A stretch of DNA of 64,000 nt from Flavobacterium sp. Its GTDB lineage: Bacteria > Bacteroidota > Bacteroidia > Flavobacteriales > Flavobacteriaceae. Both the position numbers and the translations under genes were made by a program. The notes beneath the pieces are model-generated. The model made no database searches. It was not told the DNA's origin and saw only the letters and a program-made list of their open reading frames with translations. The stretch spans positions 62,001-126,000 of the forward strand of contig JASLED010000070.1 of NCBI GenBank assembly GCA_030151255.1. Reading direction: 5' to 3'. Of the stretch, positions 36,194 to 45,205 are shown piece after piece (positions within the stretch are counted from its first letter, which is position 1; the number at the start of each line of letters is the position of its first letter).

Positions 36194-37279
36194 ATGACAT
36201 ATACAAACAACAGTAACACAAATATTGCGCTCCGAAAATTTAAAAAAGATTTTCGGGGCGTTTTGTGTTTTTGGATTATCATTTTCTTTATTCTCTTAAG
36301 CGTATTTGCTTATTTCATTGTTCCTGACAAAACAATGAATGCCAATGCTGGCGAACTATCAATTCGTTCAAAACAGCCTGGCTTTAGCGTTGATATGATT
36401 ATATTACCTCAAGAATATTCTTTTAATTGGAAAGATCTTTTTATTGGACGAGCAGTTGTGCCTACTCAAATACCAATTGATAGCTATCATATTATCAATG
36501 ATAGTTTATTTTATTCGCCCTATTCTGAAATAAAAACAGATCCAGAAGAAATAAGCATATCACTATCATCTTATTCATCCAAAGAAAAAGAACAATTAAT
36601 ACAACACAAAACATTTTTATTAGGAACCGATAATCAAGGACGAGATTATTTGAGCAGATTAGTAATCGGATCGCGAGTTTCAATTTCAATTGGTTTTGTA
36701 GCCGTTTCTGTTTCTTTATTGATAGGAATTATATTAGGAGCCGCTTCTGGCTTTTACGGCGGAAAAATGGACACTTTTATTCTTTGGATTATCAATGTTT
36801 TTTGGTCAATTCCTACTCTTTTACTTGTTATTGCCATTACATTAGCACTAGGCAAAGGATTTTGGCAAGTTTTTATTGCTGTTGGATTAACTATGTGGGT
36901 AGAAGTTGCCCGAGTAGTTCGAGGACAAGTAATAAGCTTAAAAGAACAACAATATATTACGGCTGCAAAGGCATTAGGCTATTCTGATTTTAGAATTATT
37001 ACCAAACATATCCTGCCCAATTGTATGGCGCCTTTAATTGTTATTTCTGCAGCAAACTTTGCTTCGGCAATATTGGTAGAAAGTGGATTGAGCTTTTTAG
37101 GAATAGGAACACAAGTACCTACTCCAAGTTGGGGAGCAATGATAAAAGAAAACTACAATTATATTTTGGTTGGAAAAGCTTATTTGGCAATGTTGCCAGG
37201 TATTGCTATGTTTATTTTAGTAATGTGTTTTACGCAGCTTGGAAACGCCATTAGAGATGCTTTTGATGTAAGAGCATAA
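36194..37279 (+). CDS. ABC transporter permease, DppC/OppC type
   Basis: Inner-membrane permease of a peptide/nickel-type ABC importer, 361 residues. One N-terminal helix (about 25-46), a large periplasmic segment (about 47-150), then five helices of the BPD_transp_1 domain with the ATPase-docking loop YITAAKALGYSDFRII. It lies 10 bases after prc. No partner permease, ATPase or binding protein is found in the window, so it works with products encoded elsewhere. Confidence 0.88.
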   Translation: MTYTNNSNTNIALRKFKKDFRGVLCFWIIIFFILLSVFAYFIVPDKTMNANAGELSIRSKQPGFSVDMIILPQEYSFNWKDLFIGRAVVPTQIPIDSYHIINDSLFYSPYSEIKTDPEEISISLSSYSSKEKEQLIQHKTFLLGTDNQGRDYLSRLVIGSRVSISIGFVAVSVSLLIGIILGAASGFYGGKMDTFILWIINVFWSIPTLLLVIAITLALGKGFWQVFIAVGLTMWVEVARVVRGQVISLKEQQYITAAKALGYSDFRIITKHILPNCMAPLIVISAANFASAILVESGLSFLGIGTQVPTPSWGAMIKENYNYILVGKAYLAMLPGIAMFILVMCFTQLGNAIRDAFDVRA

Positions 37280-37281
37280 CC

Positions 37282-38181
37282 TTATTTGATTAATAAAGTA
37301 CGAATATCTGACTTAGAACCATTGTAAATATTTAAGTCTACTTTACCATCAATTCCTTTTACCACGCCTTTTTCTGTAAATTGCCAAAAATGCCATTCGG
37401 GTTTTATTTCTTCTACAAAAAAGTTGTAATTAGCAATCCAAATTACATGATCTGGAAACCATTTTTCTAAGTGATTTATGTAATAATTTTCACCTGAATA
37501 CAATATTGGTTTTACGCCATAATGTGCTTCTACAGCATCAATCCAGCGTTTTAAACCTAAACGCAAATCGGCCATCGATTGTCCTTTTGGTTGTTCTTCA
37601 ATATCTAACACAGGAGGAAAATCACCTTCTGTTAATTTTACTGTTTCAATAAAATTTTCGGCTTGTTTGAGCGAGTTTTCATCTGGACGATAATAATGAT
37701 ATGCGCCACGAATAAAATGATTTGCTCTTGCTTCTTTCCAGTTTAATTTAAATGCTTTGTCTTTTCCATCCATTCCCATTGTAGCACGAATAAATACAAA
37801 TTCGAGAGCAGAATGATTGGCAACAGAATCTACAATCGACCAATCAATTACACCTTGATATTGAGAAACATCAAATCCGACAATTTTTTCGTTGTGTCTG
37901 TCCAAAACCTCAACTGTTCTAAAATCAAAAAAAGATTTATCATCATTCTTTTTTCTTTCGGCGCTAAAAAAATACTTAATTCCTTCCTGAAAAGTAATTC
38001 CAAACCAAATACCCACAGCCAAAACGGCAGCAATACTAATTATCCACAATAAATAAGCCCAAGTAGAAGAAGACTTTTTCTTTCGCTTTCTATTATTGGT
38101 TGGTTTTCTCTTAGTTGTATTTTTTTTATTCACTATTGCTATTGGTGAATTCTTTCCTGATCTGGAATAATTAATTACCAT
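37282..38181 (-). CDS. GH25 family muramidase, membrane-anchored
   Basis: Peptidoglycan N-acetylmuramidase of 299 residues. A very basic cytoplasmic head (KKNTTKRKPTNNRKRKKK) is followed by one membrane helix (about 41-65) and the GH25 domain, starting with GFDVSQYQGVIDW. The catalytic DxE pair is in PPVLDIEEQ, then YHYYRPDE and WHFWQFTE. The anchor keeps it at the outer face of the inner membrane. Convergent with the permease gene (2-base gap). Confidence 0.9.
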   Translation of the reverse strand: MVINYSRSGKNSPIAIVNKKNTTKRKPTNNRKRKKKSSSTWAYLLWIISIAAVLAVGIWFGITFQEGIKYFFSAERKKNDDKSFFDFRTVEVLDRHNEKIVGFDVSQYQGVIDWSIVDSVANHSALEFVFIRATMGMDGKDKAFKLNWKEARANHFIRGAYHYYRPDENSLKQAENFIETVKLTEGDFPPVLDIEEQPKGQSMADLRLGLKRWIDAVEAHYGVKPILYSGENYYINHLEKWFPDHVIWIANYNFFVEEIKPEWHFWQFTEKGVVKGIDGKVDLNIYNGSKSDIRTLLIK

Positions 38182-38249
38182 GGTTTTAAATATAAATCAA
38201 CAATAAGTTTGTAACGAAATGTGGTTTTTTCAAAAAATAATACGCTAAA

Positions 38250-39074
38250 CTATTTTTCTAATTTTAGCACTGGCACAGGTAAACTAATATTATTTTGTTT
38301 GAATTTCTTATCTATTTCGAAACGAATTGAACTAGCAATTCCATCATTTTCAAAGGCTTTATCTATAAAATAATACAGAATAAAACGAATGGATGATTCT
38401 CCAAATTCATCCAAAAGAACTACAGGTTTTGGATCTTTTAATACATCGGGATGATTTTCTACACACAATAAAAGCACTTCCCTTACCAAATCTGTATCTG
38501 TTCCAATATAAACACCTATATCTATTCTTGCTCTAACAATAGGATCTTCGTGTGTCCAATTATTTAAAATATCATCAATAAGCTTTCTATTTGGCATTAC
38601 AATATCTTTTCTATTTCGAGTTTCTAAAATTGTACAACGAAGATGAATTGCTTTTACTCGAGCTATTTTTCCTTCAATTTCAACAACATCGCCAACGTTT
38701 AATGTTTTATCTAACAAGATATAAATACCCGCTATTAAATCGCGAAAAATGTCCTGTAGTGCAAATCCTAAACCAACAAATAATGCTGCAGATGTGGTAA
38801 GAAACATTGTAATATTAATTCCGATAACATTCAGAATAAAAAATATGGTAATTACATATACAAAGTAATTTACAAAATTAAAAACACTACCTAAACGTGC
38901 AGTATTTTCTACAGAAGTACGTTTTGTAGTAGCTTTTTTTAATAAACTAAGAGCACCTTTGGTGATTAACAAAGTAAAAACAATAAAGAAAATTGTTCCT
39001 GTTGTTATACTAATTGTTTTATTAGCATAAAGTTCGTATTCGAAAAAATTGGTAAGTAATGATTGTAAATTCAT
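38250..39074 (-). CDS. MscS family mechanosensitive channel
   Basis: Small-conductance osmotic safety valve, 274 residues. Three N-terminal helices, with the pore-lining TM3 at SAALFVGLGFALQDIFRDLIAGI, then the beta domain (LDKTLNVGDVVEIEGKIARV) and a mixed C-terminal domain. Close in size to E. coli MscS. Monocistronic as far as can be seen. Confidence 0.93.
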   Translation of the reverse strand: MNLQSLLTNFFEYELYANKTISITTGTIFFIVFTLLITKGALSLLKKATTKRTSVENTARLGSVFNFVNYFVYVITIFFILNVIGINITMFLTTSAALFVGLGFALQDIFRDLIAGIYILLDKTLNVGDVVEIEGKIARVKAIHLRCTILETRNRKDIVMPNRKLIDDILNNWTHEDPIVRARIDIGVYIGTDTDLVREVLLLCVENHPDVLKDPKPVVLLDEFGESSIRFILYYFIDKAFENDGIASSIRFEIDKKFKQNNISLPVPVLKLEK

Positions 39075-39156
39075 ACTTAATAGTATATATGGTTTTACTT
39101 GCTTTTATGAGGCAAATATATAAGTTTAGGAAGTTATTTAGAGGAAGTTTTTTTAC

Positions 39157-39193
39157 AAAAAATCCCTAAATACAAAATGTAATTAGGGATTTT
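39157..39193 (-). terminator. Terminator of the secreted protein gene at 39227
   Basis: Stem AAAATCCCTAA/TTAGGGATTTT with a loop of about 14 bases; T-rich exit on the minus strand. Confidence 0.75.
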
Positions 39194-39226
39194 AATTGAC
39201 AATGCTTTAAAAGTAAAGTACTAAAC

Positions 39227-40144
39227 TTAAAATGATTTATTTTCTAAATTGGTAACTTCTTCTTTAAAAATAGATTCTAATACTTTTTTATTTTTTGAAT
39301 ATTTATACAAACTTCTATCTTTTAAAATAGATCCTAATAATAAATCATTTACTTCTTTTTCTGTTCTTCCTTCATTATTTAAACATAAAAGATTATACAA
39401 CAAAGTTTCGTAATATTTATCCAAATAATATCCTTTATAACTCATTAATCCTTCATTTTCAACTATTTTCATTTCAAAATCTGGAAAATAAAAGTCTGTA
39501 TATTGATAATAAGGTCGGCCGTTAAACCTTGGGAATTTTTCAATATTTTCTAATGCTTTCTGCGTATTTGCAGGTTTTACAACGTTGATATAGCCCCAAA
39601 TTGTTTTACCACAATAATCCATACAACGCAAAAAGAAAATTCCTTTTTCTGTTTCATCTTTTAGATTATAGTTTTTTAGTAAAAAATCTACTTTCGTAAA
39701 ATCAAAAGGTTGATTTTTATTTCCAATTGCTGTAAATAACATTCCATAATAATTATCAATCAACTCATAATTAGAAATGGAAGCTGTCATTAAACTATCA
39801 ATCAACTTATCATTATCTATTCTATTTTCTTCTCTCAAATTCAAATTAATTGCTTTAACAATATAAAGCTGTTTAAGCGTTTGATTATTTGGTAAAGTCA
39901 AAAACGGTGTAGAAAGTAATTTGTTTTTTGTTGTAATACTTTGCACAACAAAATTTGTTGCTATTTTTAAATTTTCGGGCACATTTACCTGAAGATCTCT
40001 ATAAACCTCTCTTGTTGGTTCATTTCTAAACATAAACTCTTTGTAAGCTTTTCCTAATTCAATTAGCTTTTCATTTTTTGTAGATTGTCCAAAGCTTAAA
40101 ATCGAAAGACAAAAAGTTAAAGTTGATAATACTATTTTTTGCAT
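39227..40144 (-). CDS. Secreted protein, unknown
   Basis: 305 residues. Signal peptide MQKIVLSTLTFCLSILSFGQ. The rest is mostly helical and hydrophilic, without a recognised domain (e.g. LIELGKAYKEFMFRNEPTREV). Terminated on its own; divergent from another secreted unknown at 40384 across 239 bases of AT-rich sequence in which I see no firm promoter. Confidence 0.6.
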   Translation of the reverse strand: MQKIVLSTLTFCLSILSFGQSTKNEKLIELGKAYKEFMFRNEPTREVYRDLQVNVPENLKIATNFVVQSITTKNKLLSTPFLTLPNNQTLKQLYIVKAINLNLREENRIDNDKLIDSLMTASISNYELIDNYYGMLFTAIGNKNQPFDFTKVDFLLKNYNLKDETEKGIFFLRCMDYCGKTIWGYINVVKPANTQKALENIEKFPRFNGRPYYQYTDFYFPDFEMKIVENEGLMSYKGYYLDKYYETLLYNLLCLNNEGRTEKEVNDLLLGSILKDRSLYKYSKNKKVLESIFKEEVTNLENKSF

Positions 40145-40383
40145 TTTGTTGGTGTAATAATAAAGTTGTCAAGATAAAATATATTCTACATATAAAAATA
40201 ACTTTTTTAATTAAAATAAAACAACAATATACTTCACACACAAACATTATTATAATCAACCAAAAAAGAATCTGCAAAACATAAACATTTATTTAATAAA
40301 AATAAACCACACTCAAAACTTAAGCCTACAACACAAAGTAATATAAAGCTTATCTTGTTCTTCAATTCAAGAAACATTAAACT

Positions 40384-40941
40384 ATGAAAAATATTATTCT
40401 AAGCTCTTTATTTGCCTTCAATCTATTTTATGCTCAAGCACAAACGAAAGACAACTTTCCGAAAGAATTTATTCAAAATTTGACTAATCATTGCGGAAAA
40501 GCCTATGCAGGAAAAATAACTTCTAATCCGATACCTACTGATTTTAACGAAAAAGAGCTAATTATGTACGTATCTTCTTGCAATGATAAAGAAGTAAAAA
40601 TATCTTTTTTTGTTGGCGATGATTTATCACGCACTTGGATTTATACCTTAAAAGGAGATAGAATTGAACTAAAGCACGATCATCGTCAACCAAACGGACA
40701 ACCAGACGAAATAACCATGTATGGAGGAACTTCTAGCAACACCGGAAATCCAAATGCACAATATTTTCCTGCCGATCAAGAAACTTCTAGTAACATTCCT
40801 GCAGCAGCAGCCAATATATGGTGGGTAACTATCAACAACGATATTTATACTTATAACTTACAACGTCTTGGTTCTAAAAATAGTTTCACTGTAGAATTTG
40901 ATATAACAAATCCCATTAATACCAATAAAAGAGCTTGGTAA
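40384..40941 (+). CDS. Secreted protein, unknown
   Basis: 185 residues with a signal peptide ending AQAQ (about residue 20). One pair of cysteines (in NHCGKAY and SSCND) and the conserved-looking stretch LKHDHRQPNGQPDEITMYGG suggest a small folded exported domain. Family not recognised with confidence. Confidence 0.6.
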   Translation: MKNIILSSLFAFNLFYAQAQTKDNFPKEFIQNLTNHCGKAYAGKITSNPIPTDFNEKELIMYVSSCNDKEVKISFFVGDDLSRTWIYTLKGDRIELKHDHRQPNGQPDEITMYGGTSSNTGNPNAQYFPADQETSSNIPAAAANIWWVTINNDIYTYNLQRLGSKNSFTVEFDITNPINTNKRAW

Positions 40942-40943
40942 AA

Positions 40944-40972
40944 TAAAAAAGCCTCTTCGAAAGAAGAGGCTT
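40944..40972. terminator. Shared terminator of tRNA-Leu and the secreted protein gene
   Basis: Perfect GCCTCTTC/GAAGAGGC stem, GAAA loop on the plus strand. On the minus strand a run of six T follows, 3 bases after the tRNA end. Confidence 0.85.
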
Positions 40973-40974
40973 TG

Positions 40975-41056
40975 TGCGGGTAAAAGGACTCGAACCTTCA
41001 CACCTTGCGGCACCAGATCCTAAGTCTGGCGTGTCTACCAATTTCACCATACCCGC
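40975..41056 (-). tRNA. tRNA-Leu (anticodon UAG)
   Basis: 82 nucleotides on the minus strand. Acceptor GCGGGTA/TACCCGC with discriminator A, D arm with TGGTAGAC, anticodon stem CCAGA/TCTGG around CTTAGGA (anticodon TAG), a long class II variable arm and TTCGAGTC in the T arm. CCA is not encoded. Confidence 0.95.
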
Positions 41057-41100
41057 TGTTGGCGTAAGAACCTCAGTATTGTTGTTCTTTTAAGACGTTG

Positions 41101-41131
41101 CAAATATACAACCTGTTTTTTAATCTGCAAG
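41101..41131 (-). promoter_or_regulatory. tRNA-Leu promoter
   Basis: Minus strand TTG, 19-base spacer, TATATTTG (41101-41108), the full flavobacterial consensus. The -7 region shares the 15-mer TGCAAATATACAACC (plus) with the tRNA-Asp promoter. Confidence 0.8.
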
Positions 41132-41195
41132 AAAAAAATTATTTTTTTTTATTCTTATGTTTGTAAAAGATAATAACACTGTCTCTATTTTTACT

Positions 41196-42584
41196 ATGAA
41201 AGATTCAAAACAATTTGTTCAAGAAAACAAACAACGTCTTATAGATGAGCTTATTGAACTATTAAAAAAACCATCAATTAGCGCAGATAGCGCATATTCT
41301 CAAGATGTTTTTAATACAGCTGAAGCTGTGAAAAAAAGTTTAGAAGATGCAGGATGTGATCTTGTTGAGCTATGTGAAACACCTGGATATCCTATTGTTT
41401 ATGGTGAAAAAATCATCGATCCAGCTTTACCTACGGTATTAGTTTACGGACATTATGATGTGCAGCCAGCAGATCCGATTGAATTATGGACTTCTCCTCC
41501 ATTTGAACCAGTAATTAAAACAACTGAAATTCATCCTGAAGGCGCAATTTTTGCACGTGGTGCTTGTGATGACAAAGGACAAATGTTCATGCATGTAAAA
41601 GCATTCGAATTCATGGTAGCAAACAATTCTTTGCCTTGCAACGTAAAATTTATGATTGAAGGTGAAGAAGAAGTAGGATCAGTTAGTTTAGGCTGGTTTG
41701 TAAAAAGAAATCAAGAAAAACTGAAAAATGACGTAATTCTTATTTCTGATACCGGAATGATTTCTAACGAACAGCCGTCAATTACAACTGGATTGAGAGG
41801 ATTGAGCTATGTAGAAGTTGAAGTTACAGGACCAAACAGAGATTTACACTCTGGATTATACGGAGGAGCTGTAGCTAACCCAATCAACGTATTGACAAAA
41901 ATGATTGCTTCTTTACACGACGAAAACAATCATATTACCATTCCTGGTTTTTATGACAAAGTGGAAGAACTTTCTCGCGAAGAAAGAGATGAGATGGCAA
42001 AACGTCCATTCTCTTTAGATGCTTACAAAAAAGCATTGGATATTGAAGAAGTTTACGGAGAAGCTGGATATACTACAAATGAAAGAAACTCTATCCGTCC
42101 AACGTTAGACGTAAACGGAATTTGGGGAGGATATACTGGAGAAGGTGCAAAAACAGTTATTGCAAGCAAAGCATTTGCTAAAATTTCTATGCGTTTAGTT
42201 CCTAACCAAGAGTGGGAAGAAATTACAGAATTGTTCAAAAAACATTTTGAAAGTCTTGCACCAAAAGGAGTTCGCGTTGAGGTAAAACCTCACCACGGAG
42301 GACAAGGATATGTAACGCCAATCGATTCTATCGGATACCAAGCAGCAGCTAAAGCGTATACAGATACTTTTGGGGTAACGCCAATTCCTGTTCGTTCTGG
42401 AGGAAGTATTCCAATTGTAGCTTTATTCGAAGAAGAATTAGGATCAAAATCAATTATGATGGGATTCGGATTAGATTCAGATGCAATTCACTCACCGAAT
42501 GAGCATTTTGGTATTTTCAATTACCTAAAAGGAATTGAAACTATTCCATTATTCTACAAGTATTATACTGAAATGATGAAATAA
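41196..42584 (+). CDS. M20 family dipeptidase
   Basis: Cytoplasmic di-zinc peptidase cleaving dipeptides, 462 residues from ATG 41196 (MKDSKQFV); an ATG at 41157 overlaps a -7-like TATGTTTG (41156-41163), so it is unlikely. Zinc ligands lie in YGHYDVQP (His), ARGACDDKGQ (Asp), EGEEEVGS (catalytic and ligand Glu), SDTGM (Asp) and AIHSPNEHFG (His). A dimerisation domain is inserted in the middle. It may finish the breakdown of peptides taken up by the POT transporters, although it lies 13 kb away. Confidence 0.93.
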   Translation: MKDSKQFVQENKQRLIDELIELLKKPSISADSAYSQDVFNTAEAVKKSLEDAGCDLVELCETPGYPIVYGEKIIDPALPTVLVYGHYDVQPADPIELWTSPPFEPVIKTTEIHPEGAIFARGACDDKGQMFMHVKAFEFMVANNSLPCNVKFMIEGEEEVGSVSLGWFVKRNQEKLKNDVILISDTGMISNEQPSITTGLRGLSYVEVEVTGPNRDLHSGLYGGAVANPINVLTKMIASLHDENNHITIPGFYDKVEELSREERDEMAKRPFSLDAYKKALDIEEVYGEAGYTTNERNSIRPTLDVNGIWGGYTGEGAKTVIASKAFAKISMRLVPNQEWEEITELFKKHFESLAPKGVRVEVKPHHGGQGYVTPIDSIGYQAAAKAYTDTFGVTPIPVRSGGSIPIVALFEEELGSKSIMMGFGLDSDAIHSPNEHFGIFNYLKGIETIPLFYKYYTEMMK

Positions 42585-42587
42585 TAA

Positions 42588-42625
42588 AAAAGAGCGAGTG
42601 AATGATTTACTCGCTCTTTTTATTT
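42588..42625. terminator. Bidirectional terminator (dipeptidase / glycosyltransferase)
   Basis: Perfect AAAAAGAGCGAGT/ACTCGCTCTTTTT arms around a short loop. The stop codon of the convergent glycosyltransferase lies inside the hairpin. Confidence 0.85.
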
Positions 42626-43863
42626 TTCTCTTCAATCCAAAGTGCCATATATTTTGTGCTTTGCGCACTGTGATGACGCAAAATTTCACCCAAAAAATGT
42701 TGTTGTCTAAATACAGATAAATTAGCGAAACGCTGCGTCAATAACACATAAAATGAAGATGCATAGTCCTCAGCATCATATTTTTCTTGCAACAACTTCT
42801 TTCCATTGGCTTGCTTTTTGGTCCAAAGTGATTCATTGCTATATAATTCCACAGCCTTTGCAACAAATTCCTCTATCGCATCAGCAACAAAACCTGGCCA
42901 TTCTGTAGTTCCTTGCATTGATTCAGCGCCAATTGCAGAAGAAACTGAAGGCGTACCTGCGAGTATCGCATCCACCAACTTTCCTTTGATACCTGCACCA
43001 AACGTAATAGGCGCCAACATTACGCGGGCTTTCCCAATTACTTCCAGCGCATCTTCTGCTCGACCGTGAACTAAAAAACGTTCTTTTTCATTGTGCAACT
43101 GCATTACTTTTTGACTCGGATAAGCGCCGTAAATATGCATTTTTGCAGTTGGAACAAGTTTGCGCAACAAAGGCCAAATTTCCTTTTTCAACTTTAGTAC
43201 GGTTTGATAATTGGGTTCGTGAATAAAATTACCAATAAACACAAAACCTTCGCGCTCAGCAAAAGTCAACCATTGTGCTTCTTGCTCCTTTTCTATTGGT
43301 TTTTCCATAAACGGAAGCACAAACAATAAATCTGGCGCAATCGAAAAGGTATTCACCAATAAATCAAATTCAACAGCAGAAATCAGCAACGATAAATCGG
43401 TGCGAAGAATTGAGGCAATTTCTCTTTTGGCTCGATCTGAATACAAATAATCTTCCCATTGTCCTTCTTTCTTTTTGTCCCACTCTTGTCGGGCATAACG
43501 CAAAAAATGTAAATCTTCCGTATCCAATAAAGTAAAAGCATTGGGACATTGAGCGCTCACACGCCAACCAAATTGTTCTTCCACCATAAATCGATCGTAC
43601 ATAACAATATCGGGCTGTAATTGACGTAAAACCTCATCGGTTCGAGCATCATTCAACCAAAGTTCGATTGTTTGTACATCATAAGGAGATAAATCATCGC
43701 TAAAAGCAGTAGGATGCGCCGTAGAACCAAAATAAATTTGCATTTTCCATTGCTGAAAGCACGCTAATAATTGTAGCATTCGCTTGCCCGCTGCCGATGA
43801 ATTCGACTCTGGCCATACTTGCCCGATTACTAAAATTTTCTTTCCTTCTAAAGTTGTATTCAT
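42607..43863 (-). CDS. Glycosyltransferase (GT4-like)
   Basis: 418 residues with a GT-B fold. N-terminal ILVIGQVWPESNSSAAGKRM and the donor-site segment APITFGAGIKGKLVDAILAGTPSV are those of GT4-type enzymes. Acceptor and donor sugar unknown. It stands alone, outside any polysaccharide cluster, and its codon use looks slightly richer in G/C than its neighbours. Probably cytoplasmic or membrane-associated. Confidence 0.8.
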   Translation of the reverse strand: MNTTLEGKKILVIGQVWPESNSSAAGKRMLQLLACFQQWKMQIYFGSTAHPTAFSDDLSPYDVQTIELWLNDARTDEVLRQLQPDIVMYDRFMVEEQFGWRVSAQCPNAFTLLDTEDLHFLRYARQEWDKKKEGQWEDYLYSDRAKREIASILRTDLSLLISAVEFDLLVNTFSIAPDLLFVLPFMEKPIEKEQEAQWLTFAEREGFVFIGNFIHEPNYQTVLKLKKEIWPLLRKLVPTAKMHIYGAYPSQKVMQLHNEKERFLVHGRAEDALEVIGKARVMLAPITFGAGIKGKLVDAILAGTPSVSSAIGAESMQGTTEWPGFVADAIEEFVAKAVELYSNESLWTKKQANGKKLLQEKYDAEDYASSFYVLLTQRFANLSVFRQQHFLGEILRHHSAQSTKYMALWIEEKNKKSE

Positions 43864-43914
43864 CTTACAAAATTAAGGTTTATTGTTATCATTTTTAAAC
43901 TGTTTAATATTTGC

Positions 43915-43922
43915 TATTTTTG
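43915..43922 (+). promoter_or_regulatory. Candidate miaE promoter -7 box
   Basis: TATTTTTG, 19 bases before the ATG; -33 element not clear. Confidence 0.35.
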
Positions 43923-43941
43923 TAGCAAACGAAAAGGAATT

Positions 43942-44523
43942 ATGTTAGGATTAAAATTATTGACAGATCCTCGTTGGGCAAATATTGCAGAATCCAACTT
44001 AGAGGAGATTTTGACCGACCATTGTTGGTGCGAACAAAAAGCTGCAACCAATGCAATTACGCTAATTACTTATAATTCAGAACACGAAGATTTAGTAACT
44101 GAATTGACAGAAATTGCTATTGAAGAAATGCAACACTTTCAGATGGTACACAACATCATCAAAGAAAAAGGTTACACTTTAGGAAGAGAGCGCAAAGACG
44201 ATTATGTCAATCAATTGGTAAAATTCTGTAAAAAAGACGGAAGCAGAAATGATGCTTTTATTGATCGTTTGTTATTTGCAGCGATGATTGAAGCAAGAAG
44301 CTGTGAACGTTTTCGCGTTTTGTCTCAAAATATTAAAGACGAAGAATTAGCGAAATTTTATTATGATTTGATGGTTTCTGAAGCCAATCATTATACTACT
44401 TTTTTAAAGTTTGCACGTAAATATTCTGAAAAAGTGGATGTTGACAAACGTTGGAAAGAATGGTTGGAATTTGAAGGTGAATTGATTCAAAGCTACGGAA
44501 CAAAAGAACAGATTCACGGATAA
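43942..44523 (+). CDS. miaE: tRNA-(ms2io6A) hydroxylase
   Basis: Non-haem di-iron monooxygenase that hydroxylates the isopentenyl group of modified A37 in tRNA. 193 residues. The ferritin-like helices carry the iron ligands: EEILTDHCWCEQKAA, IEEMQHFQMV, IEARSCERF and SEANHYTTF. Its substrate prenyl group comes from dimethylallyl diphosphate, the end product of the mevalonate pathway encoded at 16.4-18.6 kb. Confidence 0.92.
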   Translation: MLGLKLLTDPRWANIAESNLEEILTDHCWCEQKAATNAITLITYNSEHEDLVTELTEIAIEEMQHFQMVHNIIKEKGYTLGRERKDDYVNQLVKFCKKDGSRNDAFIDRLLFAAMIEARSCERFRVLSQNIKDEELAKFYYDLMVSEANHYTTFLKFARKYSEKVDVDKRWKEWLEFEGELIQSYGTKEQIHG

Positions 44524-44530
44524 TATATTG

Positions 44531-44560
44531 AACAGACAGCCAAAAGCTGTCTGTTTTCTT
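44531..44560. terminator. Bidirectional terminator after miaE
   Basis: Stem ACAGACAGC/GCTGTCTGT with loop CAAAA and T-rich exit. Confidence 0.8.
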
Positions 44561-45103
44561 TTAAGGTAAATTCTGTACTTGCTTCAATAACTTTTTTGCT
44601 CGGTTTTGATAAGCCACCGATTTTTCTGAATAACGCACTTCTATTAGCTCTGCAATTAACTTTGCTTGTGTGGGAAACTTATTAGCTAACCGCATAATAA
44701 TTTGCATTGCATTAGCTTCTGTGGCAACTTTTGCCTCCTGAGTTAACCATTCCAAACATTGGTTCATCAATTGTTCTTCATTTGATGTTGATAAAATAGC
44801 TTTTCTTTTTTCTACCAATAGAATACACAACTTGCTGCATAATCGTTTTATACTTTCATTTCTTACTTTTGGCAATGCTTCAATAAAGTAATCGATATAA
44901 TTATCGAGCAATTGATGATTGTATGTTGCCAAATCATCCAGCAAAACACTGGCTATCACTCCTACTTCTTTTGGTTGTTCAAACATAAAAAACAGCAACT
45001 CTTTTTCTACGGCCGGAATCACCTTTAATTGCTGCACAGCCTTTGCTCTACTAAGTAAACTTAGGTTACTTTCTTGTAATATATCATGTATTTTACTTGT
45101 CAT
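44561..45103 (-). CDS. HEAT/ARM-like helical protein, unknown
   Basis: 180 residues, almost entirely helical, in repeating pairs such as FFMFEQPKEVGVIASVLLDD and MQIIMRLANKFPTQAKLIAE, which is like an ARM/HEAT solenoid. No signal peptide, so cytoplasmic. Divergent from the BlaI operon with 102 bases between. No known family recognised. Confidence 0.6.
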   Translation of the reverse strand: MTSKIHDILQESNLSLLSRAKAVQQLKVIPAVEKELLFFMFEQPKEVGVIASVLLDDLATYNHQLLDNYIDYFIEALPKVRNESIKRLCSKLCILLVEKRKAILSTSNEEQLMNQCLEWLTQEAKVATEANAMQIIMRLANKFPTQAKLIAELIEVRYSEKSVAYQNRAKKLLKQVQNLP

Positions 45104-45149
45104 TTACATTCATATTATTTTCAAAAAGGAAAAATACAAAAAATAATAG

Positions 45150-45180
45150 TTGTATATCTTATTTTTTAATTCTACATTTA
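45150..45180 (+). promoter_or_regulatory. Predicted promoter of the BlaI-M56 operon
   Basis: TTG (45150-45152), 20-base spacer, TACATTTA (45173-45180), one base from TAnnTTTG. The -7 box lies inside the first operator dyad. Confidence 0.45.
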
Positions 45181-45204
45181 TAGAATACAATCTACACTTA
45201 TAGA
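45171..45204 (+). promoter_or_regulatory. Tandem operator dyads upstream of the BlaI operon
   Basis: TCTACATTTATAGA (45171-45184) and TCTACACTTATAGA (45191-45204) differ in one base and repeat every 20 bp (about two helical turns). Each is a dyad with TCTA/TAGA ends. The second ends one base before the ATG at 45206. The position over promoter and start codon, directly in front of a BlaI-type repressor gene, suggests autoregulation. Confidence 0.6.
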
Positions 45205-45205
45205 C

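Noticed and set aside
42607..43863. Horizontal transfer of the glycosyltransferase
   Set aside because: Base composition seems slightly higher in GC, but there are no repeats, tRNA junctions or mobility genes nearby; by eye the difference is too small.
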